Of a stretch of 64,000 nucleotides of DNA, positions 50,336-58,511 are shown one piece after another. The stretch spans positions 1 through 64,000 of the forward strand of contig NZ_BJED01000003.1 in assembly GCF_005405485.1 (NCBI RefSeq), given 5' to 3'. The translations under genes and the position numbers were made by a program. A model generated the notes under the pieces. It searched no databases and was not told where the DNA came from. It was given only the letters and a program-made list of their open reading frames with translations. How positions within the stretch are numbered: position 1 is the first letter of the stretch; each line of letters begins with the position of its first letter. The DNA is from Enterococcus hulanensis (lineage in GTDB: Bacteria; Bacillota; Bacilli; Lactobacillales; Enterococcaceae).

Positions 50336-51583
50336 CTAACGTTTCTTTTTTGCTAAACCTAAATTAATTTGTTTCAATGCAAAGGTTAAAATAAATCCAA
50401 TCACGGCTACAATCACACCAATAATAAACGCAGAAGTGAAATCACCACTATTTTTTTCACCAGCAAAAGCAGTCAGTCGAGGAGCAATAAAGGCGGCTAT
50501 GGAAAACCCTAAGAAAACAAAACCATAATTCACGCCCTGATTTCTTGAGCCAAAGTTTTCGATTGTCAATGGTGACATCATCGCAGCCACTCCACCCTCG
50601 CAAAGCCCTAATCCAATCAAGCCAATTCCAAAGCCGACGGTTGCTTTTATAAAGATCATACTCAATAATGAAGCTGCAATAAAGATGAATAAAAGTAAAA
50701 ATGTATTGATTCGCGTTAATTTATCGGAAAGTGCCCCCCACAATACCCTCCCAAAACAATTACACATGGCATAAACACTAACGAAAGTCGCTGCAACCAT
50801 GGGTGTCAAACCAAACATGTTTTGCCCAATATCTGCTGCATTAGAAGAAATCACTAGTCCAGAAAAACAACCTGTTGCATACAGCAGCGCCACCAGATAG
50901 AAACGTAAGGTTTTGATCATACCTTTCCAATCAAAATCCTCCGCCTCTAAAGCTGAATCGTTTGCTTCTGTCACTGTTTCTTTTGTACTTTCAATTGGTG
51001 CATTTCTAATTAATGCCGAACAAATCAATGAAATTACTAAGAAAATCACACCTAATTGAATGAACGTCGTCCGAACACCAAAATGTTCAATCAACCAGCT
51101 ACCTAATGGCGCAAAAATCATTGTTCCCGCCCCAATACCGGTAATAACGATACCTGAACACAAACCACGTTTATCTGGAAAGAAGCGTTGGGAATTGTTA
51201 ACACAAGCTATATAACCTAAGTTCAACCCAAAACCGCCTAACAATCCATACGTTAGATATAATTGCCATAACTGTGTAGATAACCCAGCCAATGCAAAAG
51301 ACGCTGCTAGCAATAAAGAACTAAATAAAATTAACTCACGTGATTTTCCTTTATCCGAGATTCGTCCACCGATAATAATCGGTATTGGTGAAATCCCCAC
51401 AGCAATTGTGAAAGCCAATGCCACATCTGGAACCGACCAGCCATTTGCTGCCGCCAGTGGAGAAGAGAACACACTAAAGGCGTAAATTCCTCCTTGACAA
51501 ATAATGATTCCTACCGATGCAAATAAGACAACCCAGCGATTTACTTTGGTGGTAACCTGTTCGACACTTTTAGTTCTTTCCAT
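50336..51583 (-). CDS. MFS transporter, OFA (oxalate/formate antiporter) family
   Basis: A 415-aa transporter with 12 predicted helices. OFA/MCT features include NRWVVLFASVGIIICQGGIYAFSVFSSPLA, GGRISDKGKSR after helix 2, and SGIVITGIGAGTMIFAPLGSWLIEHFG. Family members exchange or cotransport small carboxylates. Its start overlaps the CoA-transferase end by 14 nt, so the genes are translationally linked. In context it could take up the lyase substrate or exchange it for the reduced acid. Confidence 0.88.
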   Translation of the reverse strand: MERTKSVEQVTTKVNRWVVLFASVGIIICQGGIYAFSVFSSPLAAANGWSVPDVALAFTIAVGISPIPIIIGGRISDKGKSRELILFSSLLLAASFALAGLSTQLWQLYLTYGLLGGFGLNLGYIACVNNSQRFFPDKRGLCSGIVITGIGAGTMIFAPLGSWLIEHFGVRTTFIQLGVIFLVISLICSALIRNAPIESTKETVTEANDSALEAEDFDWKGMIKTLRFYLVALLYATGCFSGLVISSNAADIGQNMFGLTPMVAATFVSVYAMCNCFGRVLWGALSDKLTRINTFLLLFIFIAASLLSMIFIKATVGFGIGLIGLGLCEGGVAAMMSPLTIENFGSRNQGVNYGFVFLGFSIAAFIAPRLTAFAGEKNSGDFTSAFIIGVIVAVIGFILTFALKQINLGLAKKKR

Positions 51584-53144
51584 GATCTTCCTCCATTATT
51601 TCAGCTAACTTACCCCAATTTTCCATAAATAACTCTGACGGCATTTCTTTCAATTCATCTGATACGCGTACATCAAACTCTATCTGATCTATGATATGTT
51701 CTTTTAAATCAACACCTGGTGCAATTTCGATCAAAATAAGTTTTCCGTTTTCTAAAGTAAAGACGGCTCTTTCTGTAACAAATAAAACTTCTTGATTCGT
51801 TTTAGCAGAATAACTGCCATTAAACGTAATCTGGGTTACAGATTCAACAAATTTTTTGTACTTACCTTCTTGAATAATCGTTAAACGTCCATCAGCTACT
51901 TCGGTTTTTAGTCCACCTGCCGTAAAAGTTCCAGCAAAAATTAACTTCTTAGCAGTTTGAGAAATATTAATGAAACCACCACAGCCAATCACTTGATTTC
52001 CCAATTTACTAACATTTACATTACCGAACTGATCGACCTCAGCCAGACCTAAAACAGATAAATCTAATCCGCCGCCATCATAAAAATCAAACTGTTCATG
52101 ATGATCAATAATCATTTCACTGTTATACGCATGACCAAAATCTTTTAACCCCGCAGGAATTCCGCCAATCGTACCTGCTTCAGTCGTCAAAATGATTTGA
52201 TTATCGATATTTTCTTCAGCAGCAACTGTAGAAACATTCACAGGAATACCCACACCCAAGTTCAATACAGTTCCTTTTTTTAATTCCATTGCTGCACGAC
52301 GAGCAATGACTTTACGATTATCCAATAATAACTTCGGAACACTTTCAAGCGGCAGTTTTATATCACCACTGAATGAAGGTTCAAATAATGTTGTACCTGT
52401 TTGAAAATGATTTTCTGGCTCTGATACGACCACATAATCCACTAAAATCCCTGGTACCTTTACATCTTTAGGATGCAGCGTACCGTTTTTGACTACCCTT
52501 TCCACTTGAACAATTACTTTCCCGCCGCTATTATGCACAGCTTGGGCAATCGGTAAAACCTCCATATGAAGACCTTCCTTTGTCAATGTCACGTTCCCAT
52601 TTTCATCAGCAACAGTCCCGCGAATCAAGCCTATTTGCAGAGGTAAGCTCGGATAAAACATCCATTCTTCATCAAGCAGATCAATGATCCTTACTAATTC
52701 TTCAGTAGTTGCTTCATTCATTTTCCCGCCTTCTTGCCTCGGATCAATATATGTTTCTAAGCCGATCTTTGTGATTAAGCCGGGTCTTTTAGCCGCAATC
52801 TCTCGATATAGCTGAGCCAGAACACCTTGCGGAAAATTATAGGCTTCACACTCATTGTTTTGGATCATCTCTGAAAGCTGCGGAGATGAAGCTTTAACAA
52901 TACCGCCAATCCATCTTTTTAGCAGTCCTTTATGCGAGAGGTGCGACATCCCTTTTTCTTGTCGATTTCCCCAACAACTAGAATGTATGACTGTTAACTG
53001 TTGCGGACTTCCTGTTTTAATAAATCGTTCTTCAAGAGCCAATGCCACTTCTTCATTTGCACAAGCTAACTCGAAACCGCTAACAGCTATAGTATCGTTA
53101 TCTTTAACCAGTAAAGCGGCTTCTTCTTTGGTGATTATTTTCAC
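51570..53144 (-). CDS. Family I CoA-transferase (acyl-CoA:acetate/3-ketoacid type)
   Basis: A 524-aa fused alpha-beta enzyme of the YdiF/propionate CoA-transferase type. The catalytic Glu lies in the E-x-G-x-x-G motif (LTTEAGTIGGIPAG). It moves CoA between acids without ATP. GTG start with AAGGAGG 9 nt upstream. First gene after the sigma-54 promoter. Predicted role: activate the unsaturated acid from the lyase as a CoA thioester and recycle CoA from the reduced product. Confidence 0.88.
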   Translation of the reverse strand: MKIITKEEAALLVKDNDTIAVSGFELACANEEVALALEERFIKTGSPQQLTVIHSSCWGNRQEKGMSHLSHKGLLKRWIGGIVKASSPQLSEMIQNNECEAYNFPQGVLAQLYREIAAKRPGLITKIGLETYIDPRQEGGKMNEATTEELVRIIDLLDEEWMFYPSLPLQIGLIRGTVADENGNVTLTKEGLHMEVLPIAQAVHNSGGKVIVQVERVVKNGTLHPKDVKVPGILVDYVVVSEPENHFQTGTTLFEPSFSGDIKLPLESVPKLLLDNRKVIARRAAMELKKGTVLNLGVGIPVNVSTVAAEENIDNQIILTTEAGTIGGIPAGLKDFGHAYNSEMIIDHHEQFDFYDGGGLDLSVLGLAEVDQFGNVNVSKLGNQVIGCGGFINISQTAKKLIFAGTFTAGGLKTEVADGRLTIIQEGKYKKFVESVTQITFNGSYSAKTNQEVLFVTERAVFTLENGKLILIEIAPGVDLKEHIIDQIEFDVRVSDELKEMPSELFMENWGKLAEIMEEDHGKN

Positions 53145-53251
53145 TTTTATTTACCTCCTTCATTCTCGATTATTTAGCTAAAGGAGAGACCCCTTTTGCT
53201 AATTCGTCAAATATAGTGAAATGAATCACATTAGTTTCTACTTTTCTATTA

Positions 53252-53267
53252 AGCAAATGTTGTGCCA
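53252..53267 (-). promoter_or_regulatory. Sigma-54 (RpoN) promoter of the CoA-transferase/lyase operon
   Basis: Minus strand: TGGCAC - 5 nt - TTGCT, a full match to the -24/-12 consensus (TGGCAC-N5-TTGCW) with GG and GC at the right spacing. It lies about 110 nt before the CoA-transferase start and directly downstream of a sigma-54-activator gene. Confidence 0.88.
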
Positions 53268-53304
53268 AAACAACAAAACGCATCTGCGTACAGAAAAATC
53301 CAAA

Positions 53305-53353
53305 AAAAGAATGATCAAAGTGTAATCAACTTTTACACTTTGATCATTCTTTT
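53305..53353. terminator. Perfect 21-bp palindrome: activator terminator and possible enhancer site
   Basis: AAAAGAATGATCAAAGTGTAA pairs with its full complement (53333-53353) around a 7-nt loop, with A/T-runs. It follows the activator stop by 3 nt, so it acts as a terminator. It also lies about 40-85 nt upstream of the sigma-54 promoter and holds a GTGTAA…TTACAC dyad, which could be an activator-binding site. Confidence 0.75.
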
Positions 53354-53355
53354 CT

Positions 53356-54705
53356 TCATTTTGTATCGTTTCTTTCCAAATCAAGCTCCCTCATCTTTTT
53401 ATAGATAAATGGGCGACTGACATTACTGGCCTCGGCCATCTTGCTAATGTTCCATTGATTCTTCTTCAAGTTCTGCTGAAAGTAGATTTTCTCAACATAT
53501 TCAATGAAATCCGGGTAATCATAAACTTCCGCCAAAGCTTGTAACTCATCGCTTTCCCCATTTTTTTCTTCAATAGGAGTATCTTCTAAAGTTATCGGAA
53601 GTTCTGCTGTTACAACAACGTATTCAATATAATTTTTCAACTCACGCGCATTTCCTAACCATTGAGAAGTCATTAAATGATGGATATGGTGCTTTCCTAG
53701 TTTGACATTCGCTTCATATTTTTGATTGAAGGAATCCAAAAAATAATTGGCTAACGATAAAATATCTTTTTTTCTTTTTCTAAGCGGAGGAATCGTTATG
53801 GGAATAGCATTGATTCGATAATATAAATCACGGCGAAATTTCCCCTTCTCGACCAATTCGAGCATGTTTTGATTGGAAGCAGAGATCAATCTAAATGCTA
53901 CTGGTATTTCGTTCACACCTCCGACACGCCGAACTGTCATTGTTTCTAAAACTCGTAAAAGTTTAGCTTGTAGCTCTAAGGGCATCTCCGAAATTTCATC
54001 TAAAAATAGTGTCCCTCCATCTGCTGTTTCGATCAACCCCGGTTTACTTTTTTCAGCACCAGTAAAGGTGCCCTTCTCATAACCAAAAAATTCTGATTCA
54101 AAAAGACTTTCTGGAATCGCCGCACAGTTTACAGCAACAAATTTATTGTCCGCGACTTGACTATGACGATGAACAAAGTTCGCTATTACTTCTTTTCCAA
54201 CACCAGACTCACCTAAAAGTAATAATCGGCTGTTATAAGAAGCAACCTGTCTACAAACACGAATAATTTTTTTCATTTCATTACTTTCTGCAATTACTGA
54301 TGTCACTATTCCATTAGGCTCTTCCTCTTTTGATAGTTGACTGTGTTCATCATTTGACAACGCTTCAAATTCTTCTTGAGTCAACGGCTCCGATTTAGTG
54401 ACTACTAAATGTAAGGTACCATCTGGATAAAAAATCGGCGTTGATTTCGATTTGATATGATACCTTGCTTGTGTAGTAAGAGTAACTTCAGAGTTTTTCC
54501 CTGATTTTAAGGCTTCGATGGTTGCAGAAGTATCATAGATCTCACTCGCAACTAAATCATAAACATTTGAATTCAATAATTCATTCAAAGAAATTCCCAA
54601 AGTCATGGCAGTAAAATCATTAGCTAATAGAATATTCCCGTCTCCATCCGTAACGAACAACGTAGTAATATCGTCTGTCATCAATTTCGTTAATGTCTGA
54701 CTCAT
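53356..54705 (-). CDS. Sigma-54-dependent transcriptional activator with PAS domain
   Basis: A 449-aa enhancer-binding protein. The N-terminal PAS domain (about 1-105) likely senses a ligand. The AAA+ domain has Walker A GESGVGKE (165-172), the sigma-54 contact loop GTFTGA (212-217, the GAFTGA motif) and Walker B GGTLFLDE (about 230-237). The C-terminus is an Fis-type HTH (NISKMAEASNVSRPFIYKKM). The ATG at 54705 is chosen because AAAGGA lies 9 nt upstream; the frame stays open for 36 more codons. It stands upstream of a matching -24/-12 promoter, so it should activate the lyase operon. Confidence 0.92.
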   Translation of the reverse strand: MSQTLTKLMTDDITTLFVTDGDGNILLANDFTAMTLGISLNELLNSNVYDLVASEIYDTSATIEALKSGKNSEVTLTTQARYHIKSKSTPIFYPDGTLHLVVTKSEPLTQEEFEALSNDEHSQLSKEEEPNGIVTSVIAESNEMKKIIRVCRQVASYNSRLLLLGESGVGKEVIANFVHRHSQVADNKFVAVNCAAIPESLFESEFFGYEKGTFTGAEKSKPGLIETADGGTLFLDEISEMPLELQAKLLRVLETMTVRRVGGVNEIPVAFRLISASNQNMLELVEKGKFRRDLYYRINAIPITIPPLRKRKKDILSLANYFLDSFNQKYEANVKLGKHHIHHLMTSQWLGNARELKNYIEYVVVTAELPITLEDTPIEEKNGESDELQALAEVYDYPDFIEYVEKIYFQQNLKKNQWNISKMAEASNVSRPFIYKKMRELDLERNDTK

Positions 54706-54762
54706 TATATTGGTCCTTTCTAAAATTTTTTTTATAATTTTAATTACTGAACTATAGACCTT

Positions 54763-54788
54763 AAATATGTGATTAACATCACATATTT
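54763..54788. promoter_or_regulatory. Crp/Fnr-type palindrome upstream of the sigma-54 activator gene
   Basis: AAATATGTGAT-TAAC-ATCACATATTT, with 11-bp perfect arms, contains TGTGA-N6-TCACA. This is the site type bound by Crp/Fnr-family regulators such as ArcR/Flp in Firmicutes. It lies 58 nt upstream of the activator ATG. Confidence 0.6.
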
Positions 54789-54935
54789 TGATTGAACAAG
54801 GGTAATATACCATTGTTTCATTCCCTCGTCTATTCCCATTTTTTTAATTTATTGTTCTAAACATTTAACGTAATCTTCGTGTCGATCGGCTAAAAATTGC
54901 AAATCAATGGATTGGGTATTCTAAGTTCGGCCTTA

Positions 54936-55577
54936 TCAAACTTTTTTCTGTAGTCTTCCAATAGCCAGATAAACCATCGGCAAATAATTAAATACAAAGC
55001 TGAGCCGCTGCCAAAAGCCTAATTGCTGAAAAAGGGTAAATTGATTTAATTGCGGGATGCGGGCTAATCCATAGATCGCTGCAATAGCCAGACTCAATAG
55101 CAATAAAACAAAATAGCGGTGACTAGCTTGTAGGTTCTTTTGTTTTCTATAAATCAAACTCAGAAACAACGGAAAAAGTAAAAAGCCCGCATAGCCGATC
55201 CCCGAACCAATATTATGCACCCATGTAGAAAAATTCCATTGTGCCTCCGCAGAATCAACACTGAATAAGCCGGTAAAAATGCAATCTCCAATACCGTATG
55301 AACCGATCGCCGCAGCAACGATTCCAGCCAATGGTTTAGATGTTTCTTTAAAGGTCGTATAAATTGCTGGCAAAGACAGCGTATAAAAACAACCGGCAAC
55401 CACCGACCAAATCAAAAAGGCGCCGCGAACTGGGCTCCCCACCTCGCCAAACATACTCATGACTGCAGTCATCTGATTAAGTTCAGGATAAAAAAGCCCC
55501 AAGACATAGGGCGTTAGAAAATCGCTGATGACTCCCAACAGTAAAAAATGGAAGCCGTATTTTTTCAAGAAGCTCAC
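54936..55577 (-). CDS. DUF998-family membrane protein
   Basis: A membrane protein with six predicted helices and the DUF998 layout (FHFLLLGVISDFLTPYVLG; GIGDCIFTGLFSVD; WVHNIGSGIGYAGFLLFPLF). Function unknown. The start is uncertain: GTG at 55577 has GGGAG 9 nt upstream, while an in-frame ATG at 55586 directly touches that GGGAG. A run of about 230 nt upstream of 54936 up to the activator gene holds only promoter-type sequence. Confidence 0.78.
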   Translation of the reverse strand: MSFLKKYGFHFLLLGVISDFLTPYVLGLFYPELNQMTAVMSMFGEVGSPVRGAFLIWSVVAGCFYTLSLPAIYTTFKETSKPLAGIVAAAIGSYGIGDCIFTGLFSVDSAEAQWNFSTWVHNIGSGIGYAGFLLFPLFLSLIYRKQKNLQASHRYFVLLLLSLAIAAIYGLARIPQLNQFTLFQQLGFWQRLSFVFNYLPMVYLAIGRLQKKV

Positions 55578-55654
55578 TTTCTTCATCTCCCAAGATCCTA
55601 GCTAGCTTCATTCTAGCATTGAACTTCTCCACGAGAAAAAGAAAGCCCTCATCA

Positions 55655-56401
55655 TTATTGATACAGCAAATAATGCAGCATGCGCTTGGGATCATCATAG
55701 AATAGTTTCGTTTCTTTAAAAGCGGTCGTTTCTTCTAATTGCAAAACTTCCAAGCCTTCTTCGGAAAATTGATAGATCGTCGCATCAGGATAAGCCATCA
55801 ATATTGGAGAGTGGGTTGCAATAATCAACTGACTTCCGGCTTGTACCAAACGATGGATTTCCTGCAGCAAAGCATATTGGCGGCTTGTCGCTAGGCCCGC
55901 CTCCGGCTCGTCTAATAGGTAAAAGCCGTCTTTACCAAAACGATTTTTAATGATCGATAATAATCCTTCCCCGTGAGAGCGAGTGTGCAGGGATTTTCCG
56001 CCATAGGAAGCAAAAGCCAGATCGCCTTCCATCGGATCGCGCGCCAGCTCCTCCAACTCAGAGGCTACATTGTAATAAGTTTCTGAGCGCAGAAAGAACT
56101 TTGTTTTAGGCAGGCTGCCTTTTCGAACTAAGCGGATGAACTCATATAAATTAGAATGGCTGTCTACCGTGTGAAAATTAAAATTTTGGCTGCCGCCTTC
56201 TGGATTTATCCCATATACTGTCGCGATCGCTTCTAAAATCGTGGACTTGCCAGTTCCATTATCGCCAGATAGAAAAGTAACTGGCCGCTCAAACTGCAAC
56301 CCGCCGTTTCGCAAAATTTCTTGAACAGCAAACACACCAAAGGGATAAGTCATTTCCATGTTCTTTGGCAACTCACTCAATTTCAACTCATGTACAAACA
56401 T
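55655..56401 (-). CDS. AAA/ABC-type ATPase (predicted P-loop ATP-binding protein)
   Basis: A 248-aa cytoplasmic ATPase. Walker A is FLSGDNGTGKSTILEAIATVYG, Walker B FYLLDEPEAGLATSRQ, and the switch His is in IIATHSPILMAY. The layout is that of single-domain AAA_15/AAA_21-type proteins related to SMC/OLD-like ATPases rather than transporter subunits; the ABC signature is replaced by SHGEGLLSI. No permease is adjacent. AAAGGAGG precedes the ATG. Role unknown. Confidence 0.85.
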   Translation of the reverse strand: MFVHELKLSELPKNMEMTYPFGVFAVQEILRNGGLQFERPVTFLSGDNGTGKSTILEAIATVYGINPEGGSQNFNFHTVDSHSNLYEFIRLVRKGSLPKTKFFLRSETYYNVASELEELARDPMEGDLAFASYGGKSLHTRSHGEGLLSIIKNRFGKDGFYLLDEPEAGLATSRQYALLQEIHRLVQAGSQLIIATHSPILMAYPDATIYQFSEEGLEVLQLEETTAFKETKLFYDDPKRMLHYLLYQ

Positions 56402-56545
56402 CGCTTCCTCCTTTTGTTCTAGTTATAGACCATTCTACATGGAGTGGCGCTCAAAAAGTAGTCATGTCCAGCTTCTTTCTTCAAAAATACTGTTAAACGA
56501 TATGTTATGATGTTTCTAAATAGAAGGAAAAATGGAGGGGCAGAC

Positions 56546-57346
56546 ATGGGCAATCGTTGCTACTTAACCACGGAAACAACCCACATTCTCGAATCAAATA
56601 ATAGTCTGCCGACATTTTGGCTCATGGGCTTAGCGGAAGAACACTTGCAGCTGCTCGCGCAACAACTCGAAACCTTCGAATTGGCTGAAACACTCTCAGA
56701 AAAAGAATTCGAACGGCGTTTAGCAGAGAAACAATTCGGAGTGATTGACTTAACGTTTGAAGAGTTCCTGCAAAATCTTGATTTTCGCTCAGAGTATGTT
56801 GCGACGGTCTATCCTGATTTGCTGGCGCTCTACCAAGATTTCCAAGAGCTGATTGCCGAAGAACGCGAGTACGCCGATAAGCTAGAACTCATCTACTTGG
56901 ATTATCTTTTCTTCTTCGAAAACACGGCCGACATACTCGCAACGTTTTCAGCATTATTCGATGCATTGGATTCCTTTGAAATGACAGACTGGATCAACGA
57001 AGATGATATTTTAGGTACGACGATTGGCTTTGATGACTTTTCCAATCATCACGAGCAATATTTAGGTGAAAGCTATCAGTTAGATAATCAGGAAAATGTC
57101 GATAAGCAATCGACTCCAACTAAAGCCAGCATGCTTTACCAAAGTATTAAGAGTGGTTTCTTTTTTATCCTCTCGCTTATCCTGACCATCGGCAGCGTTT
57201 GGATGGTCACGGACCCGATGACACGCATCGCCGGAATTGCCGGGACCCTGCTGTTTGGCATGGGGATTGTGATTTTTGGCGGGAATTTGAAAAATGATGT
57301 GAAGGCCTTGCGAGGTAGAAAGCATTTTGAAAAGATTGATGATTGA
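56546..57346 (+). CDS. Hypothetical protein with C-terminal membrane hairpin, 266 aa
   Basis: The first ~195 residues are acidic and helical, rich in Glu, Leu and Phe (EEHLQLLAQQLETFELAETLSEKEFERRLAEKQFG…). Two membrane helices follow (SGFFFILSLILTIGSVWMV and IAGIAGTLLFGMGIVIFGG) and a short basic tail. The N-terminus carries MGNRCYLTTE, typical of cytoplasmic proteins with a small N-terminal strand. The ATG at 56546 is chosen because GGAGGGG lies 7 nt upstream. I do not recognise the family. Confidence 0.7.
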   Translation: MGNRCYLTTETTHILESNNSLPTFWLMGLAEEHLQLLAQQLETFELAETLSEKEFERRLAEKQFGVIDLTFEEFLQNLDFRSEYVATVYPDLLALYQDFQELIAEEREYADKLELIYLDYLFFFENTADILATFSALFDALDSFEMTDWINEDDILGTTIGFDDFSNHHEQYLGESYQLDNQENVDKQSTPTKASMLYQSIKSGFFFILSLILTIGSVWMVTDPMTRIAGIAGTLLFGMGIVIFGGNLKNDVKALRGRKHFEKIDD

Positions 57347-57367
57347 TCAGTTCGTTAACTTGAAAAT

Positions 57368-57396
57368 AAAAAAGTCGGTGAGCTTCACCGACAAAA
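57368..57396. terminator. Terminator between the 266-aa protein and the M20 peptidase
   Basis: GTCGGTGAGCTTCACCGAC is a perfect hairpin with A- and T-rich flanks between convergent genes. Confidence 0.82.
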
Positions 57397-57397
57397 A

Positions 57398-58501
57398 TCA
57401 TTTTACTTTCTGAAGAAGCTGCTTTAACACAGTCAGCATTTTTTCCAAATCAGCTGCTGCAATCTGTTCATTGACTGAATGAATATTTTGCATATTCGTC
57501 GATAGATTGACCGCATTGATTCCACGCATGCGATAAACATTGGCATTGCTGCCGCCTCCACATGCAGCGCCTTGATAAACAACAGCTTCATGCTCACAGG
57601 CTTTTTTAAAGGCCGCTAAAATAGGTGCCGTATCTGCTAACTCATAGCCTGGGGTTCCTAGTTGAAGCGTCTCTTCAAACTGAGCACCATATTGCTGGCA
57701 AAACCGTGCAAAAGTTTCTTTTACATGATTTGTTAATTCCTCAAGCTTCTGTGGAGAAAAACTTCTAGCTTCAAATTGAAGACTCAGCTCTCCCATAACC
57801 ACATTAGTCGCGGTGCCGCCTTGCGCAACGCCGATATTACAGGTAGTCTCCTCATCAATTCGACCAATTGACAAGGCTGAAACCGCCTCGGCGGCAACTA
57901 CAAAGGCATTGATCCCCTCTTCTGGACAAACTCCTGCATGCGCCTCTTTTCCGATAACTTTTAAAGTTCCCTTACAGCCATGAGGTGTCTTCGTTACTGC
58001 TGTCCCAATCGGCCCTTCACCATCTAAAACGTAGATGTAATCCACTGAATCGAGATATTTTTGTTCTAATAACTTGGCTCCCATAAGGCTTTGCTCTTCG
58101 CAAACGGTAAACAGAAAAGTGCACGTCGGATGTGGAAAGTCATCTGTCATCAGGTGATCAATCAGGGCCAGCATCAAAGCTAATCCACTCTTATCATCGG
58201 CACCTAAAATTGATGTACCGTCGCTAGTAATCACGCCATTTTTAAGCTGAGGATTGATTGCATCGCAAGGAGCAACAGTATCCATATGAGCATCAAATAA
58301 AATGTGAGGGCTGCCGCCTGGTATTTTTACGATCAGATTACCGCAATTGCCGTCAATTTTTTGCCCCGTTCGATCCTCTAGCACCTCAATCGTTGGATAC
58401 TTAGCCAAATAGTTTTTGATATACTCGGCGACCGGACGTTCTTTTTTTGACGGCGACGGAATTTTTGCTAGTTCCAGAAAAATCTTTACTATCTCACTCA
58501 T
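57398..58501 (-). CDS. M20-family metallopeptidase (PepT/YqjE-like)
   Basis: A 367-aa zinc exopeptidase. Metal ligands are in ILFDAHMDTVAPC and SILGADDKSGLALMLAL, with the catalytic Glu in FTVCEEQSLMGA and a further Asp in YVLDGEGPIG. The dimerisation domain lies between. It is cytoplasmic and probably cleaves di- or tripeptides or deacylates a conjugate. The ATG at 58501 is chosen because GAGGT lies 8 nt upstream. Last gene of the PTS/MalY operon, 10 nt after the PRD regulator. Confidence 0.88.
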   Translation of the reverse strand: MSEIVKIFLELAKIPSPSKKERPVAEYIKNYLAKYPTIEVLEDRTGQKIDGNCGNLIVKIPGGSPHILFDAHMDTVAPCDAINPQLKNGVITSDGTSILGADDKSGLALMLALIDHLMTDDFPHPTCTFLFTVCEEQSLMGAKLLEQKYLDSVDYIYVLDGEGPIGTAVTKTPHGCKGTLKVIGKEAHAGVCPEEGINAFVVAAEAVSALSIGRIDEETTCNIGVAQGGTATNVVMGELSLQFEARSFSPQKLEELTNHVKETFARFCQQYGAQFEETLQLGTPGYELADTAPILAAFKKACEHEAVVYQGAACGGGSNANVYRMRGINAVNLSTNMQNIHSVNEQIAAADLEKMLTVLKQLLQKVK

Positions 58502-58511
58502 CGATAAGACC

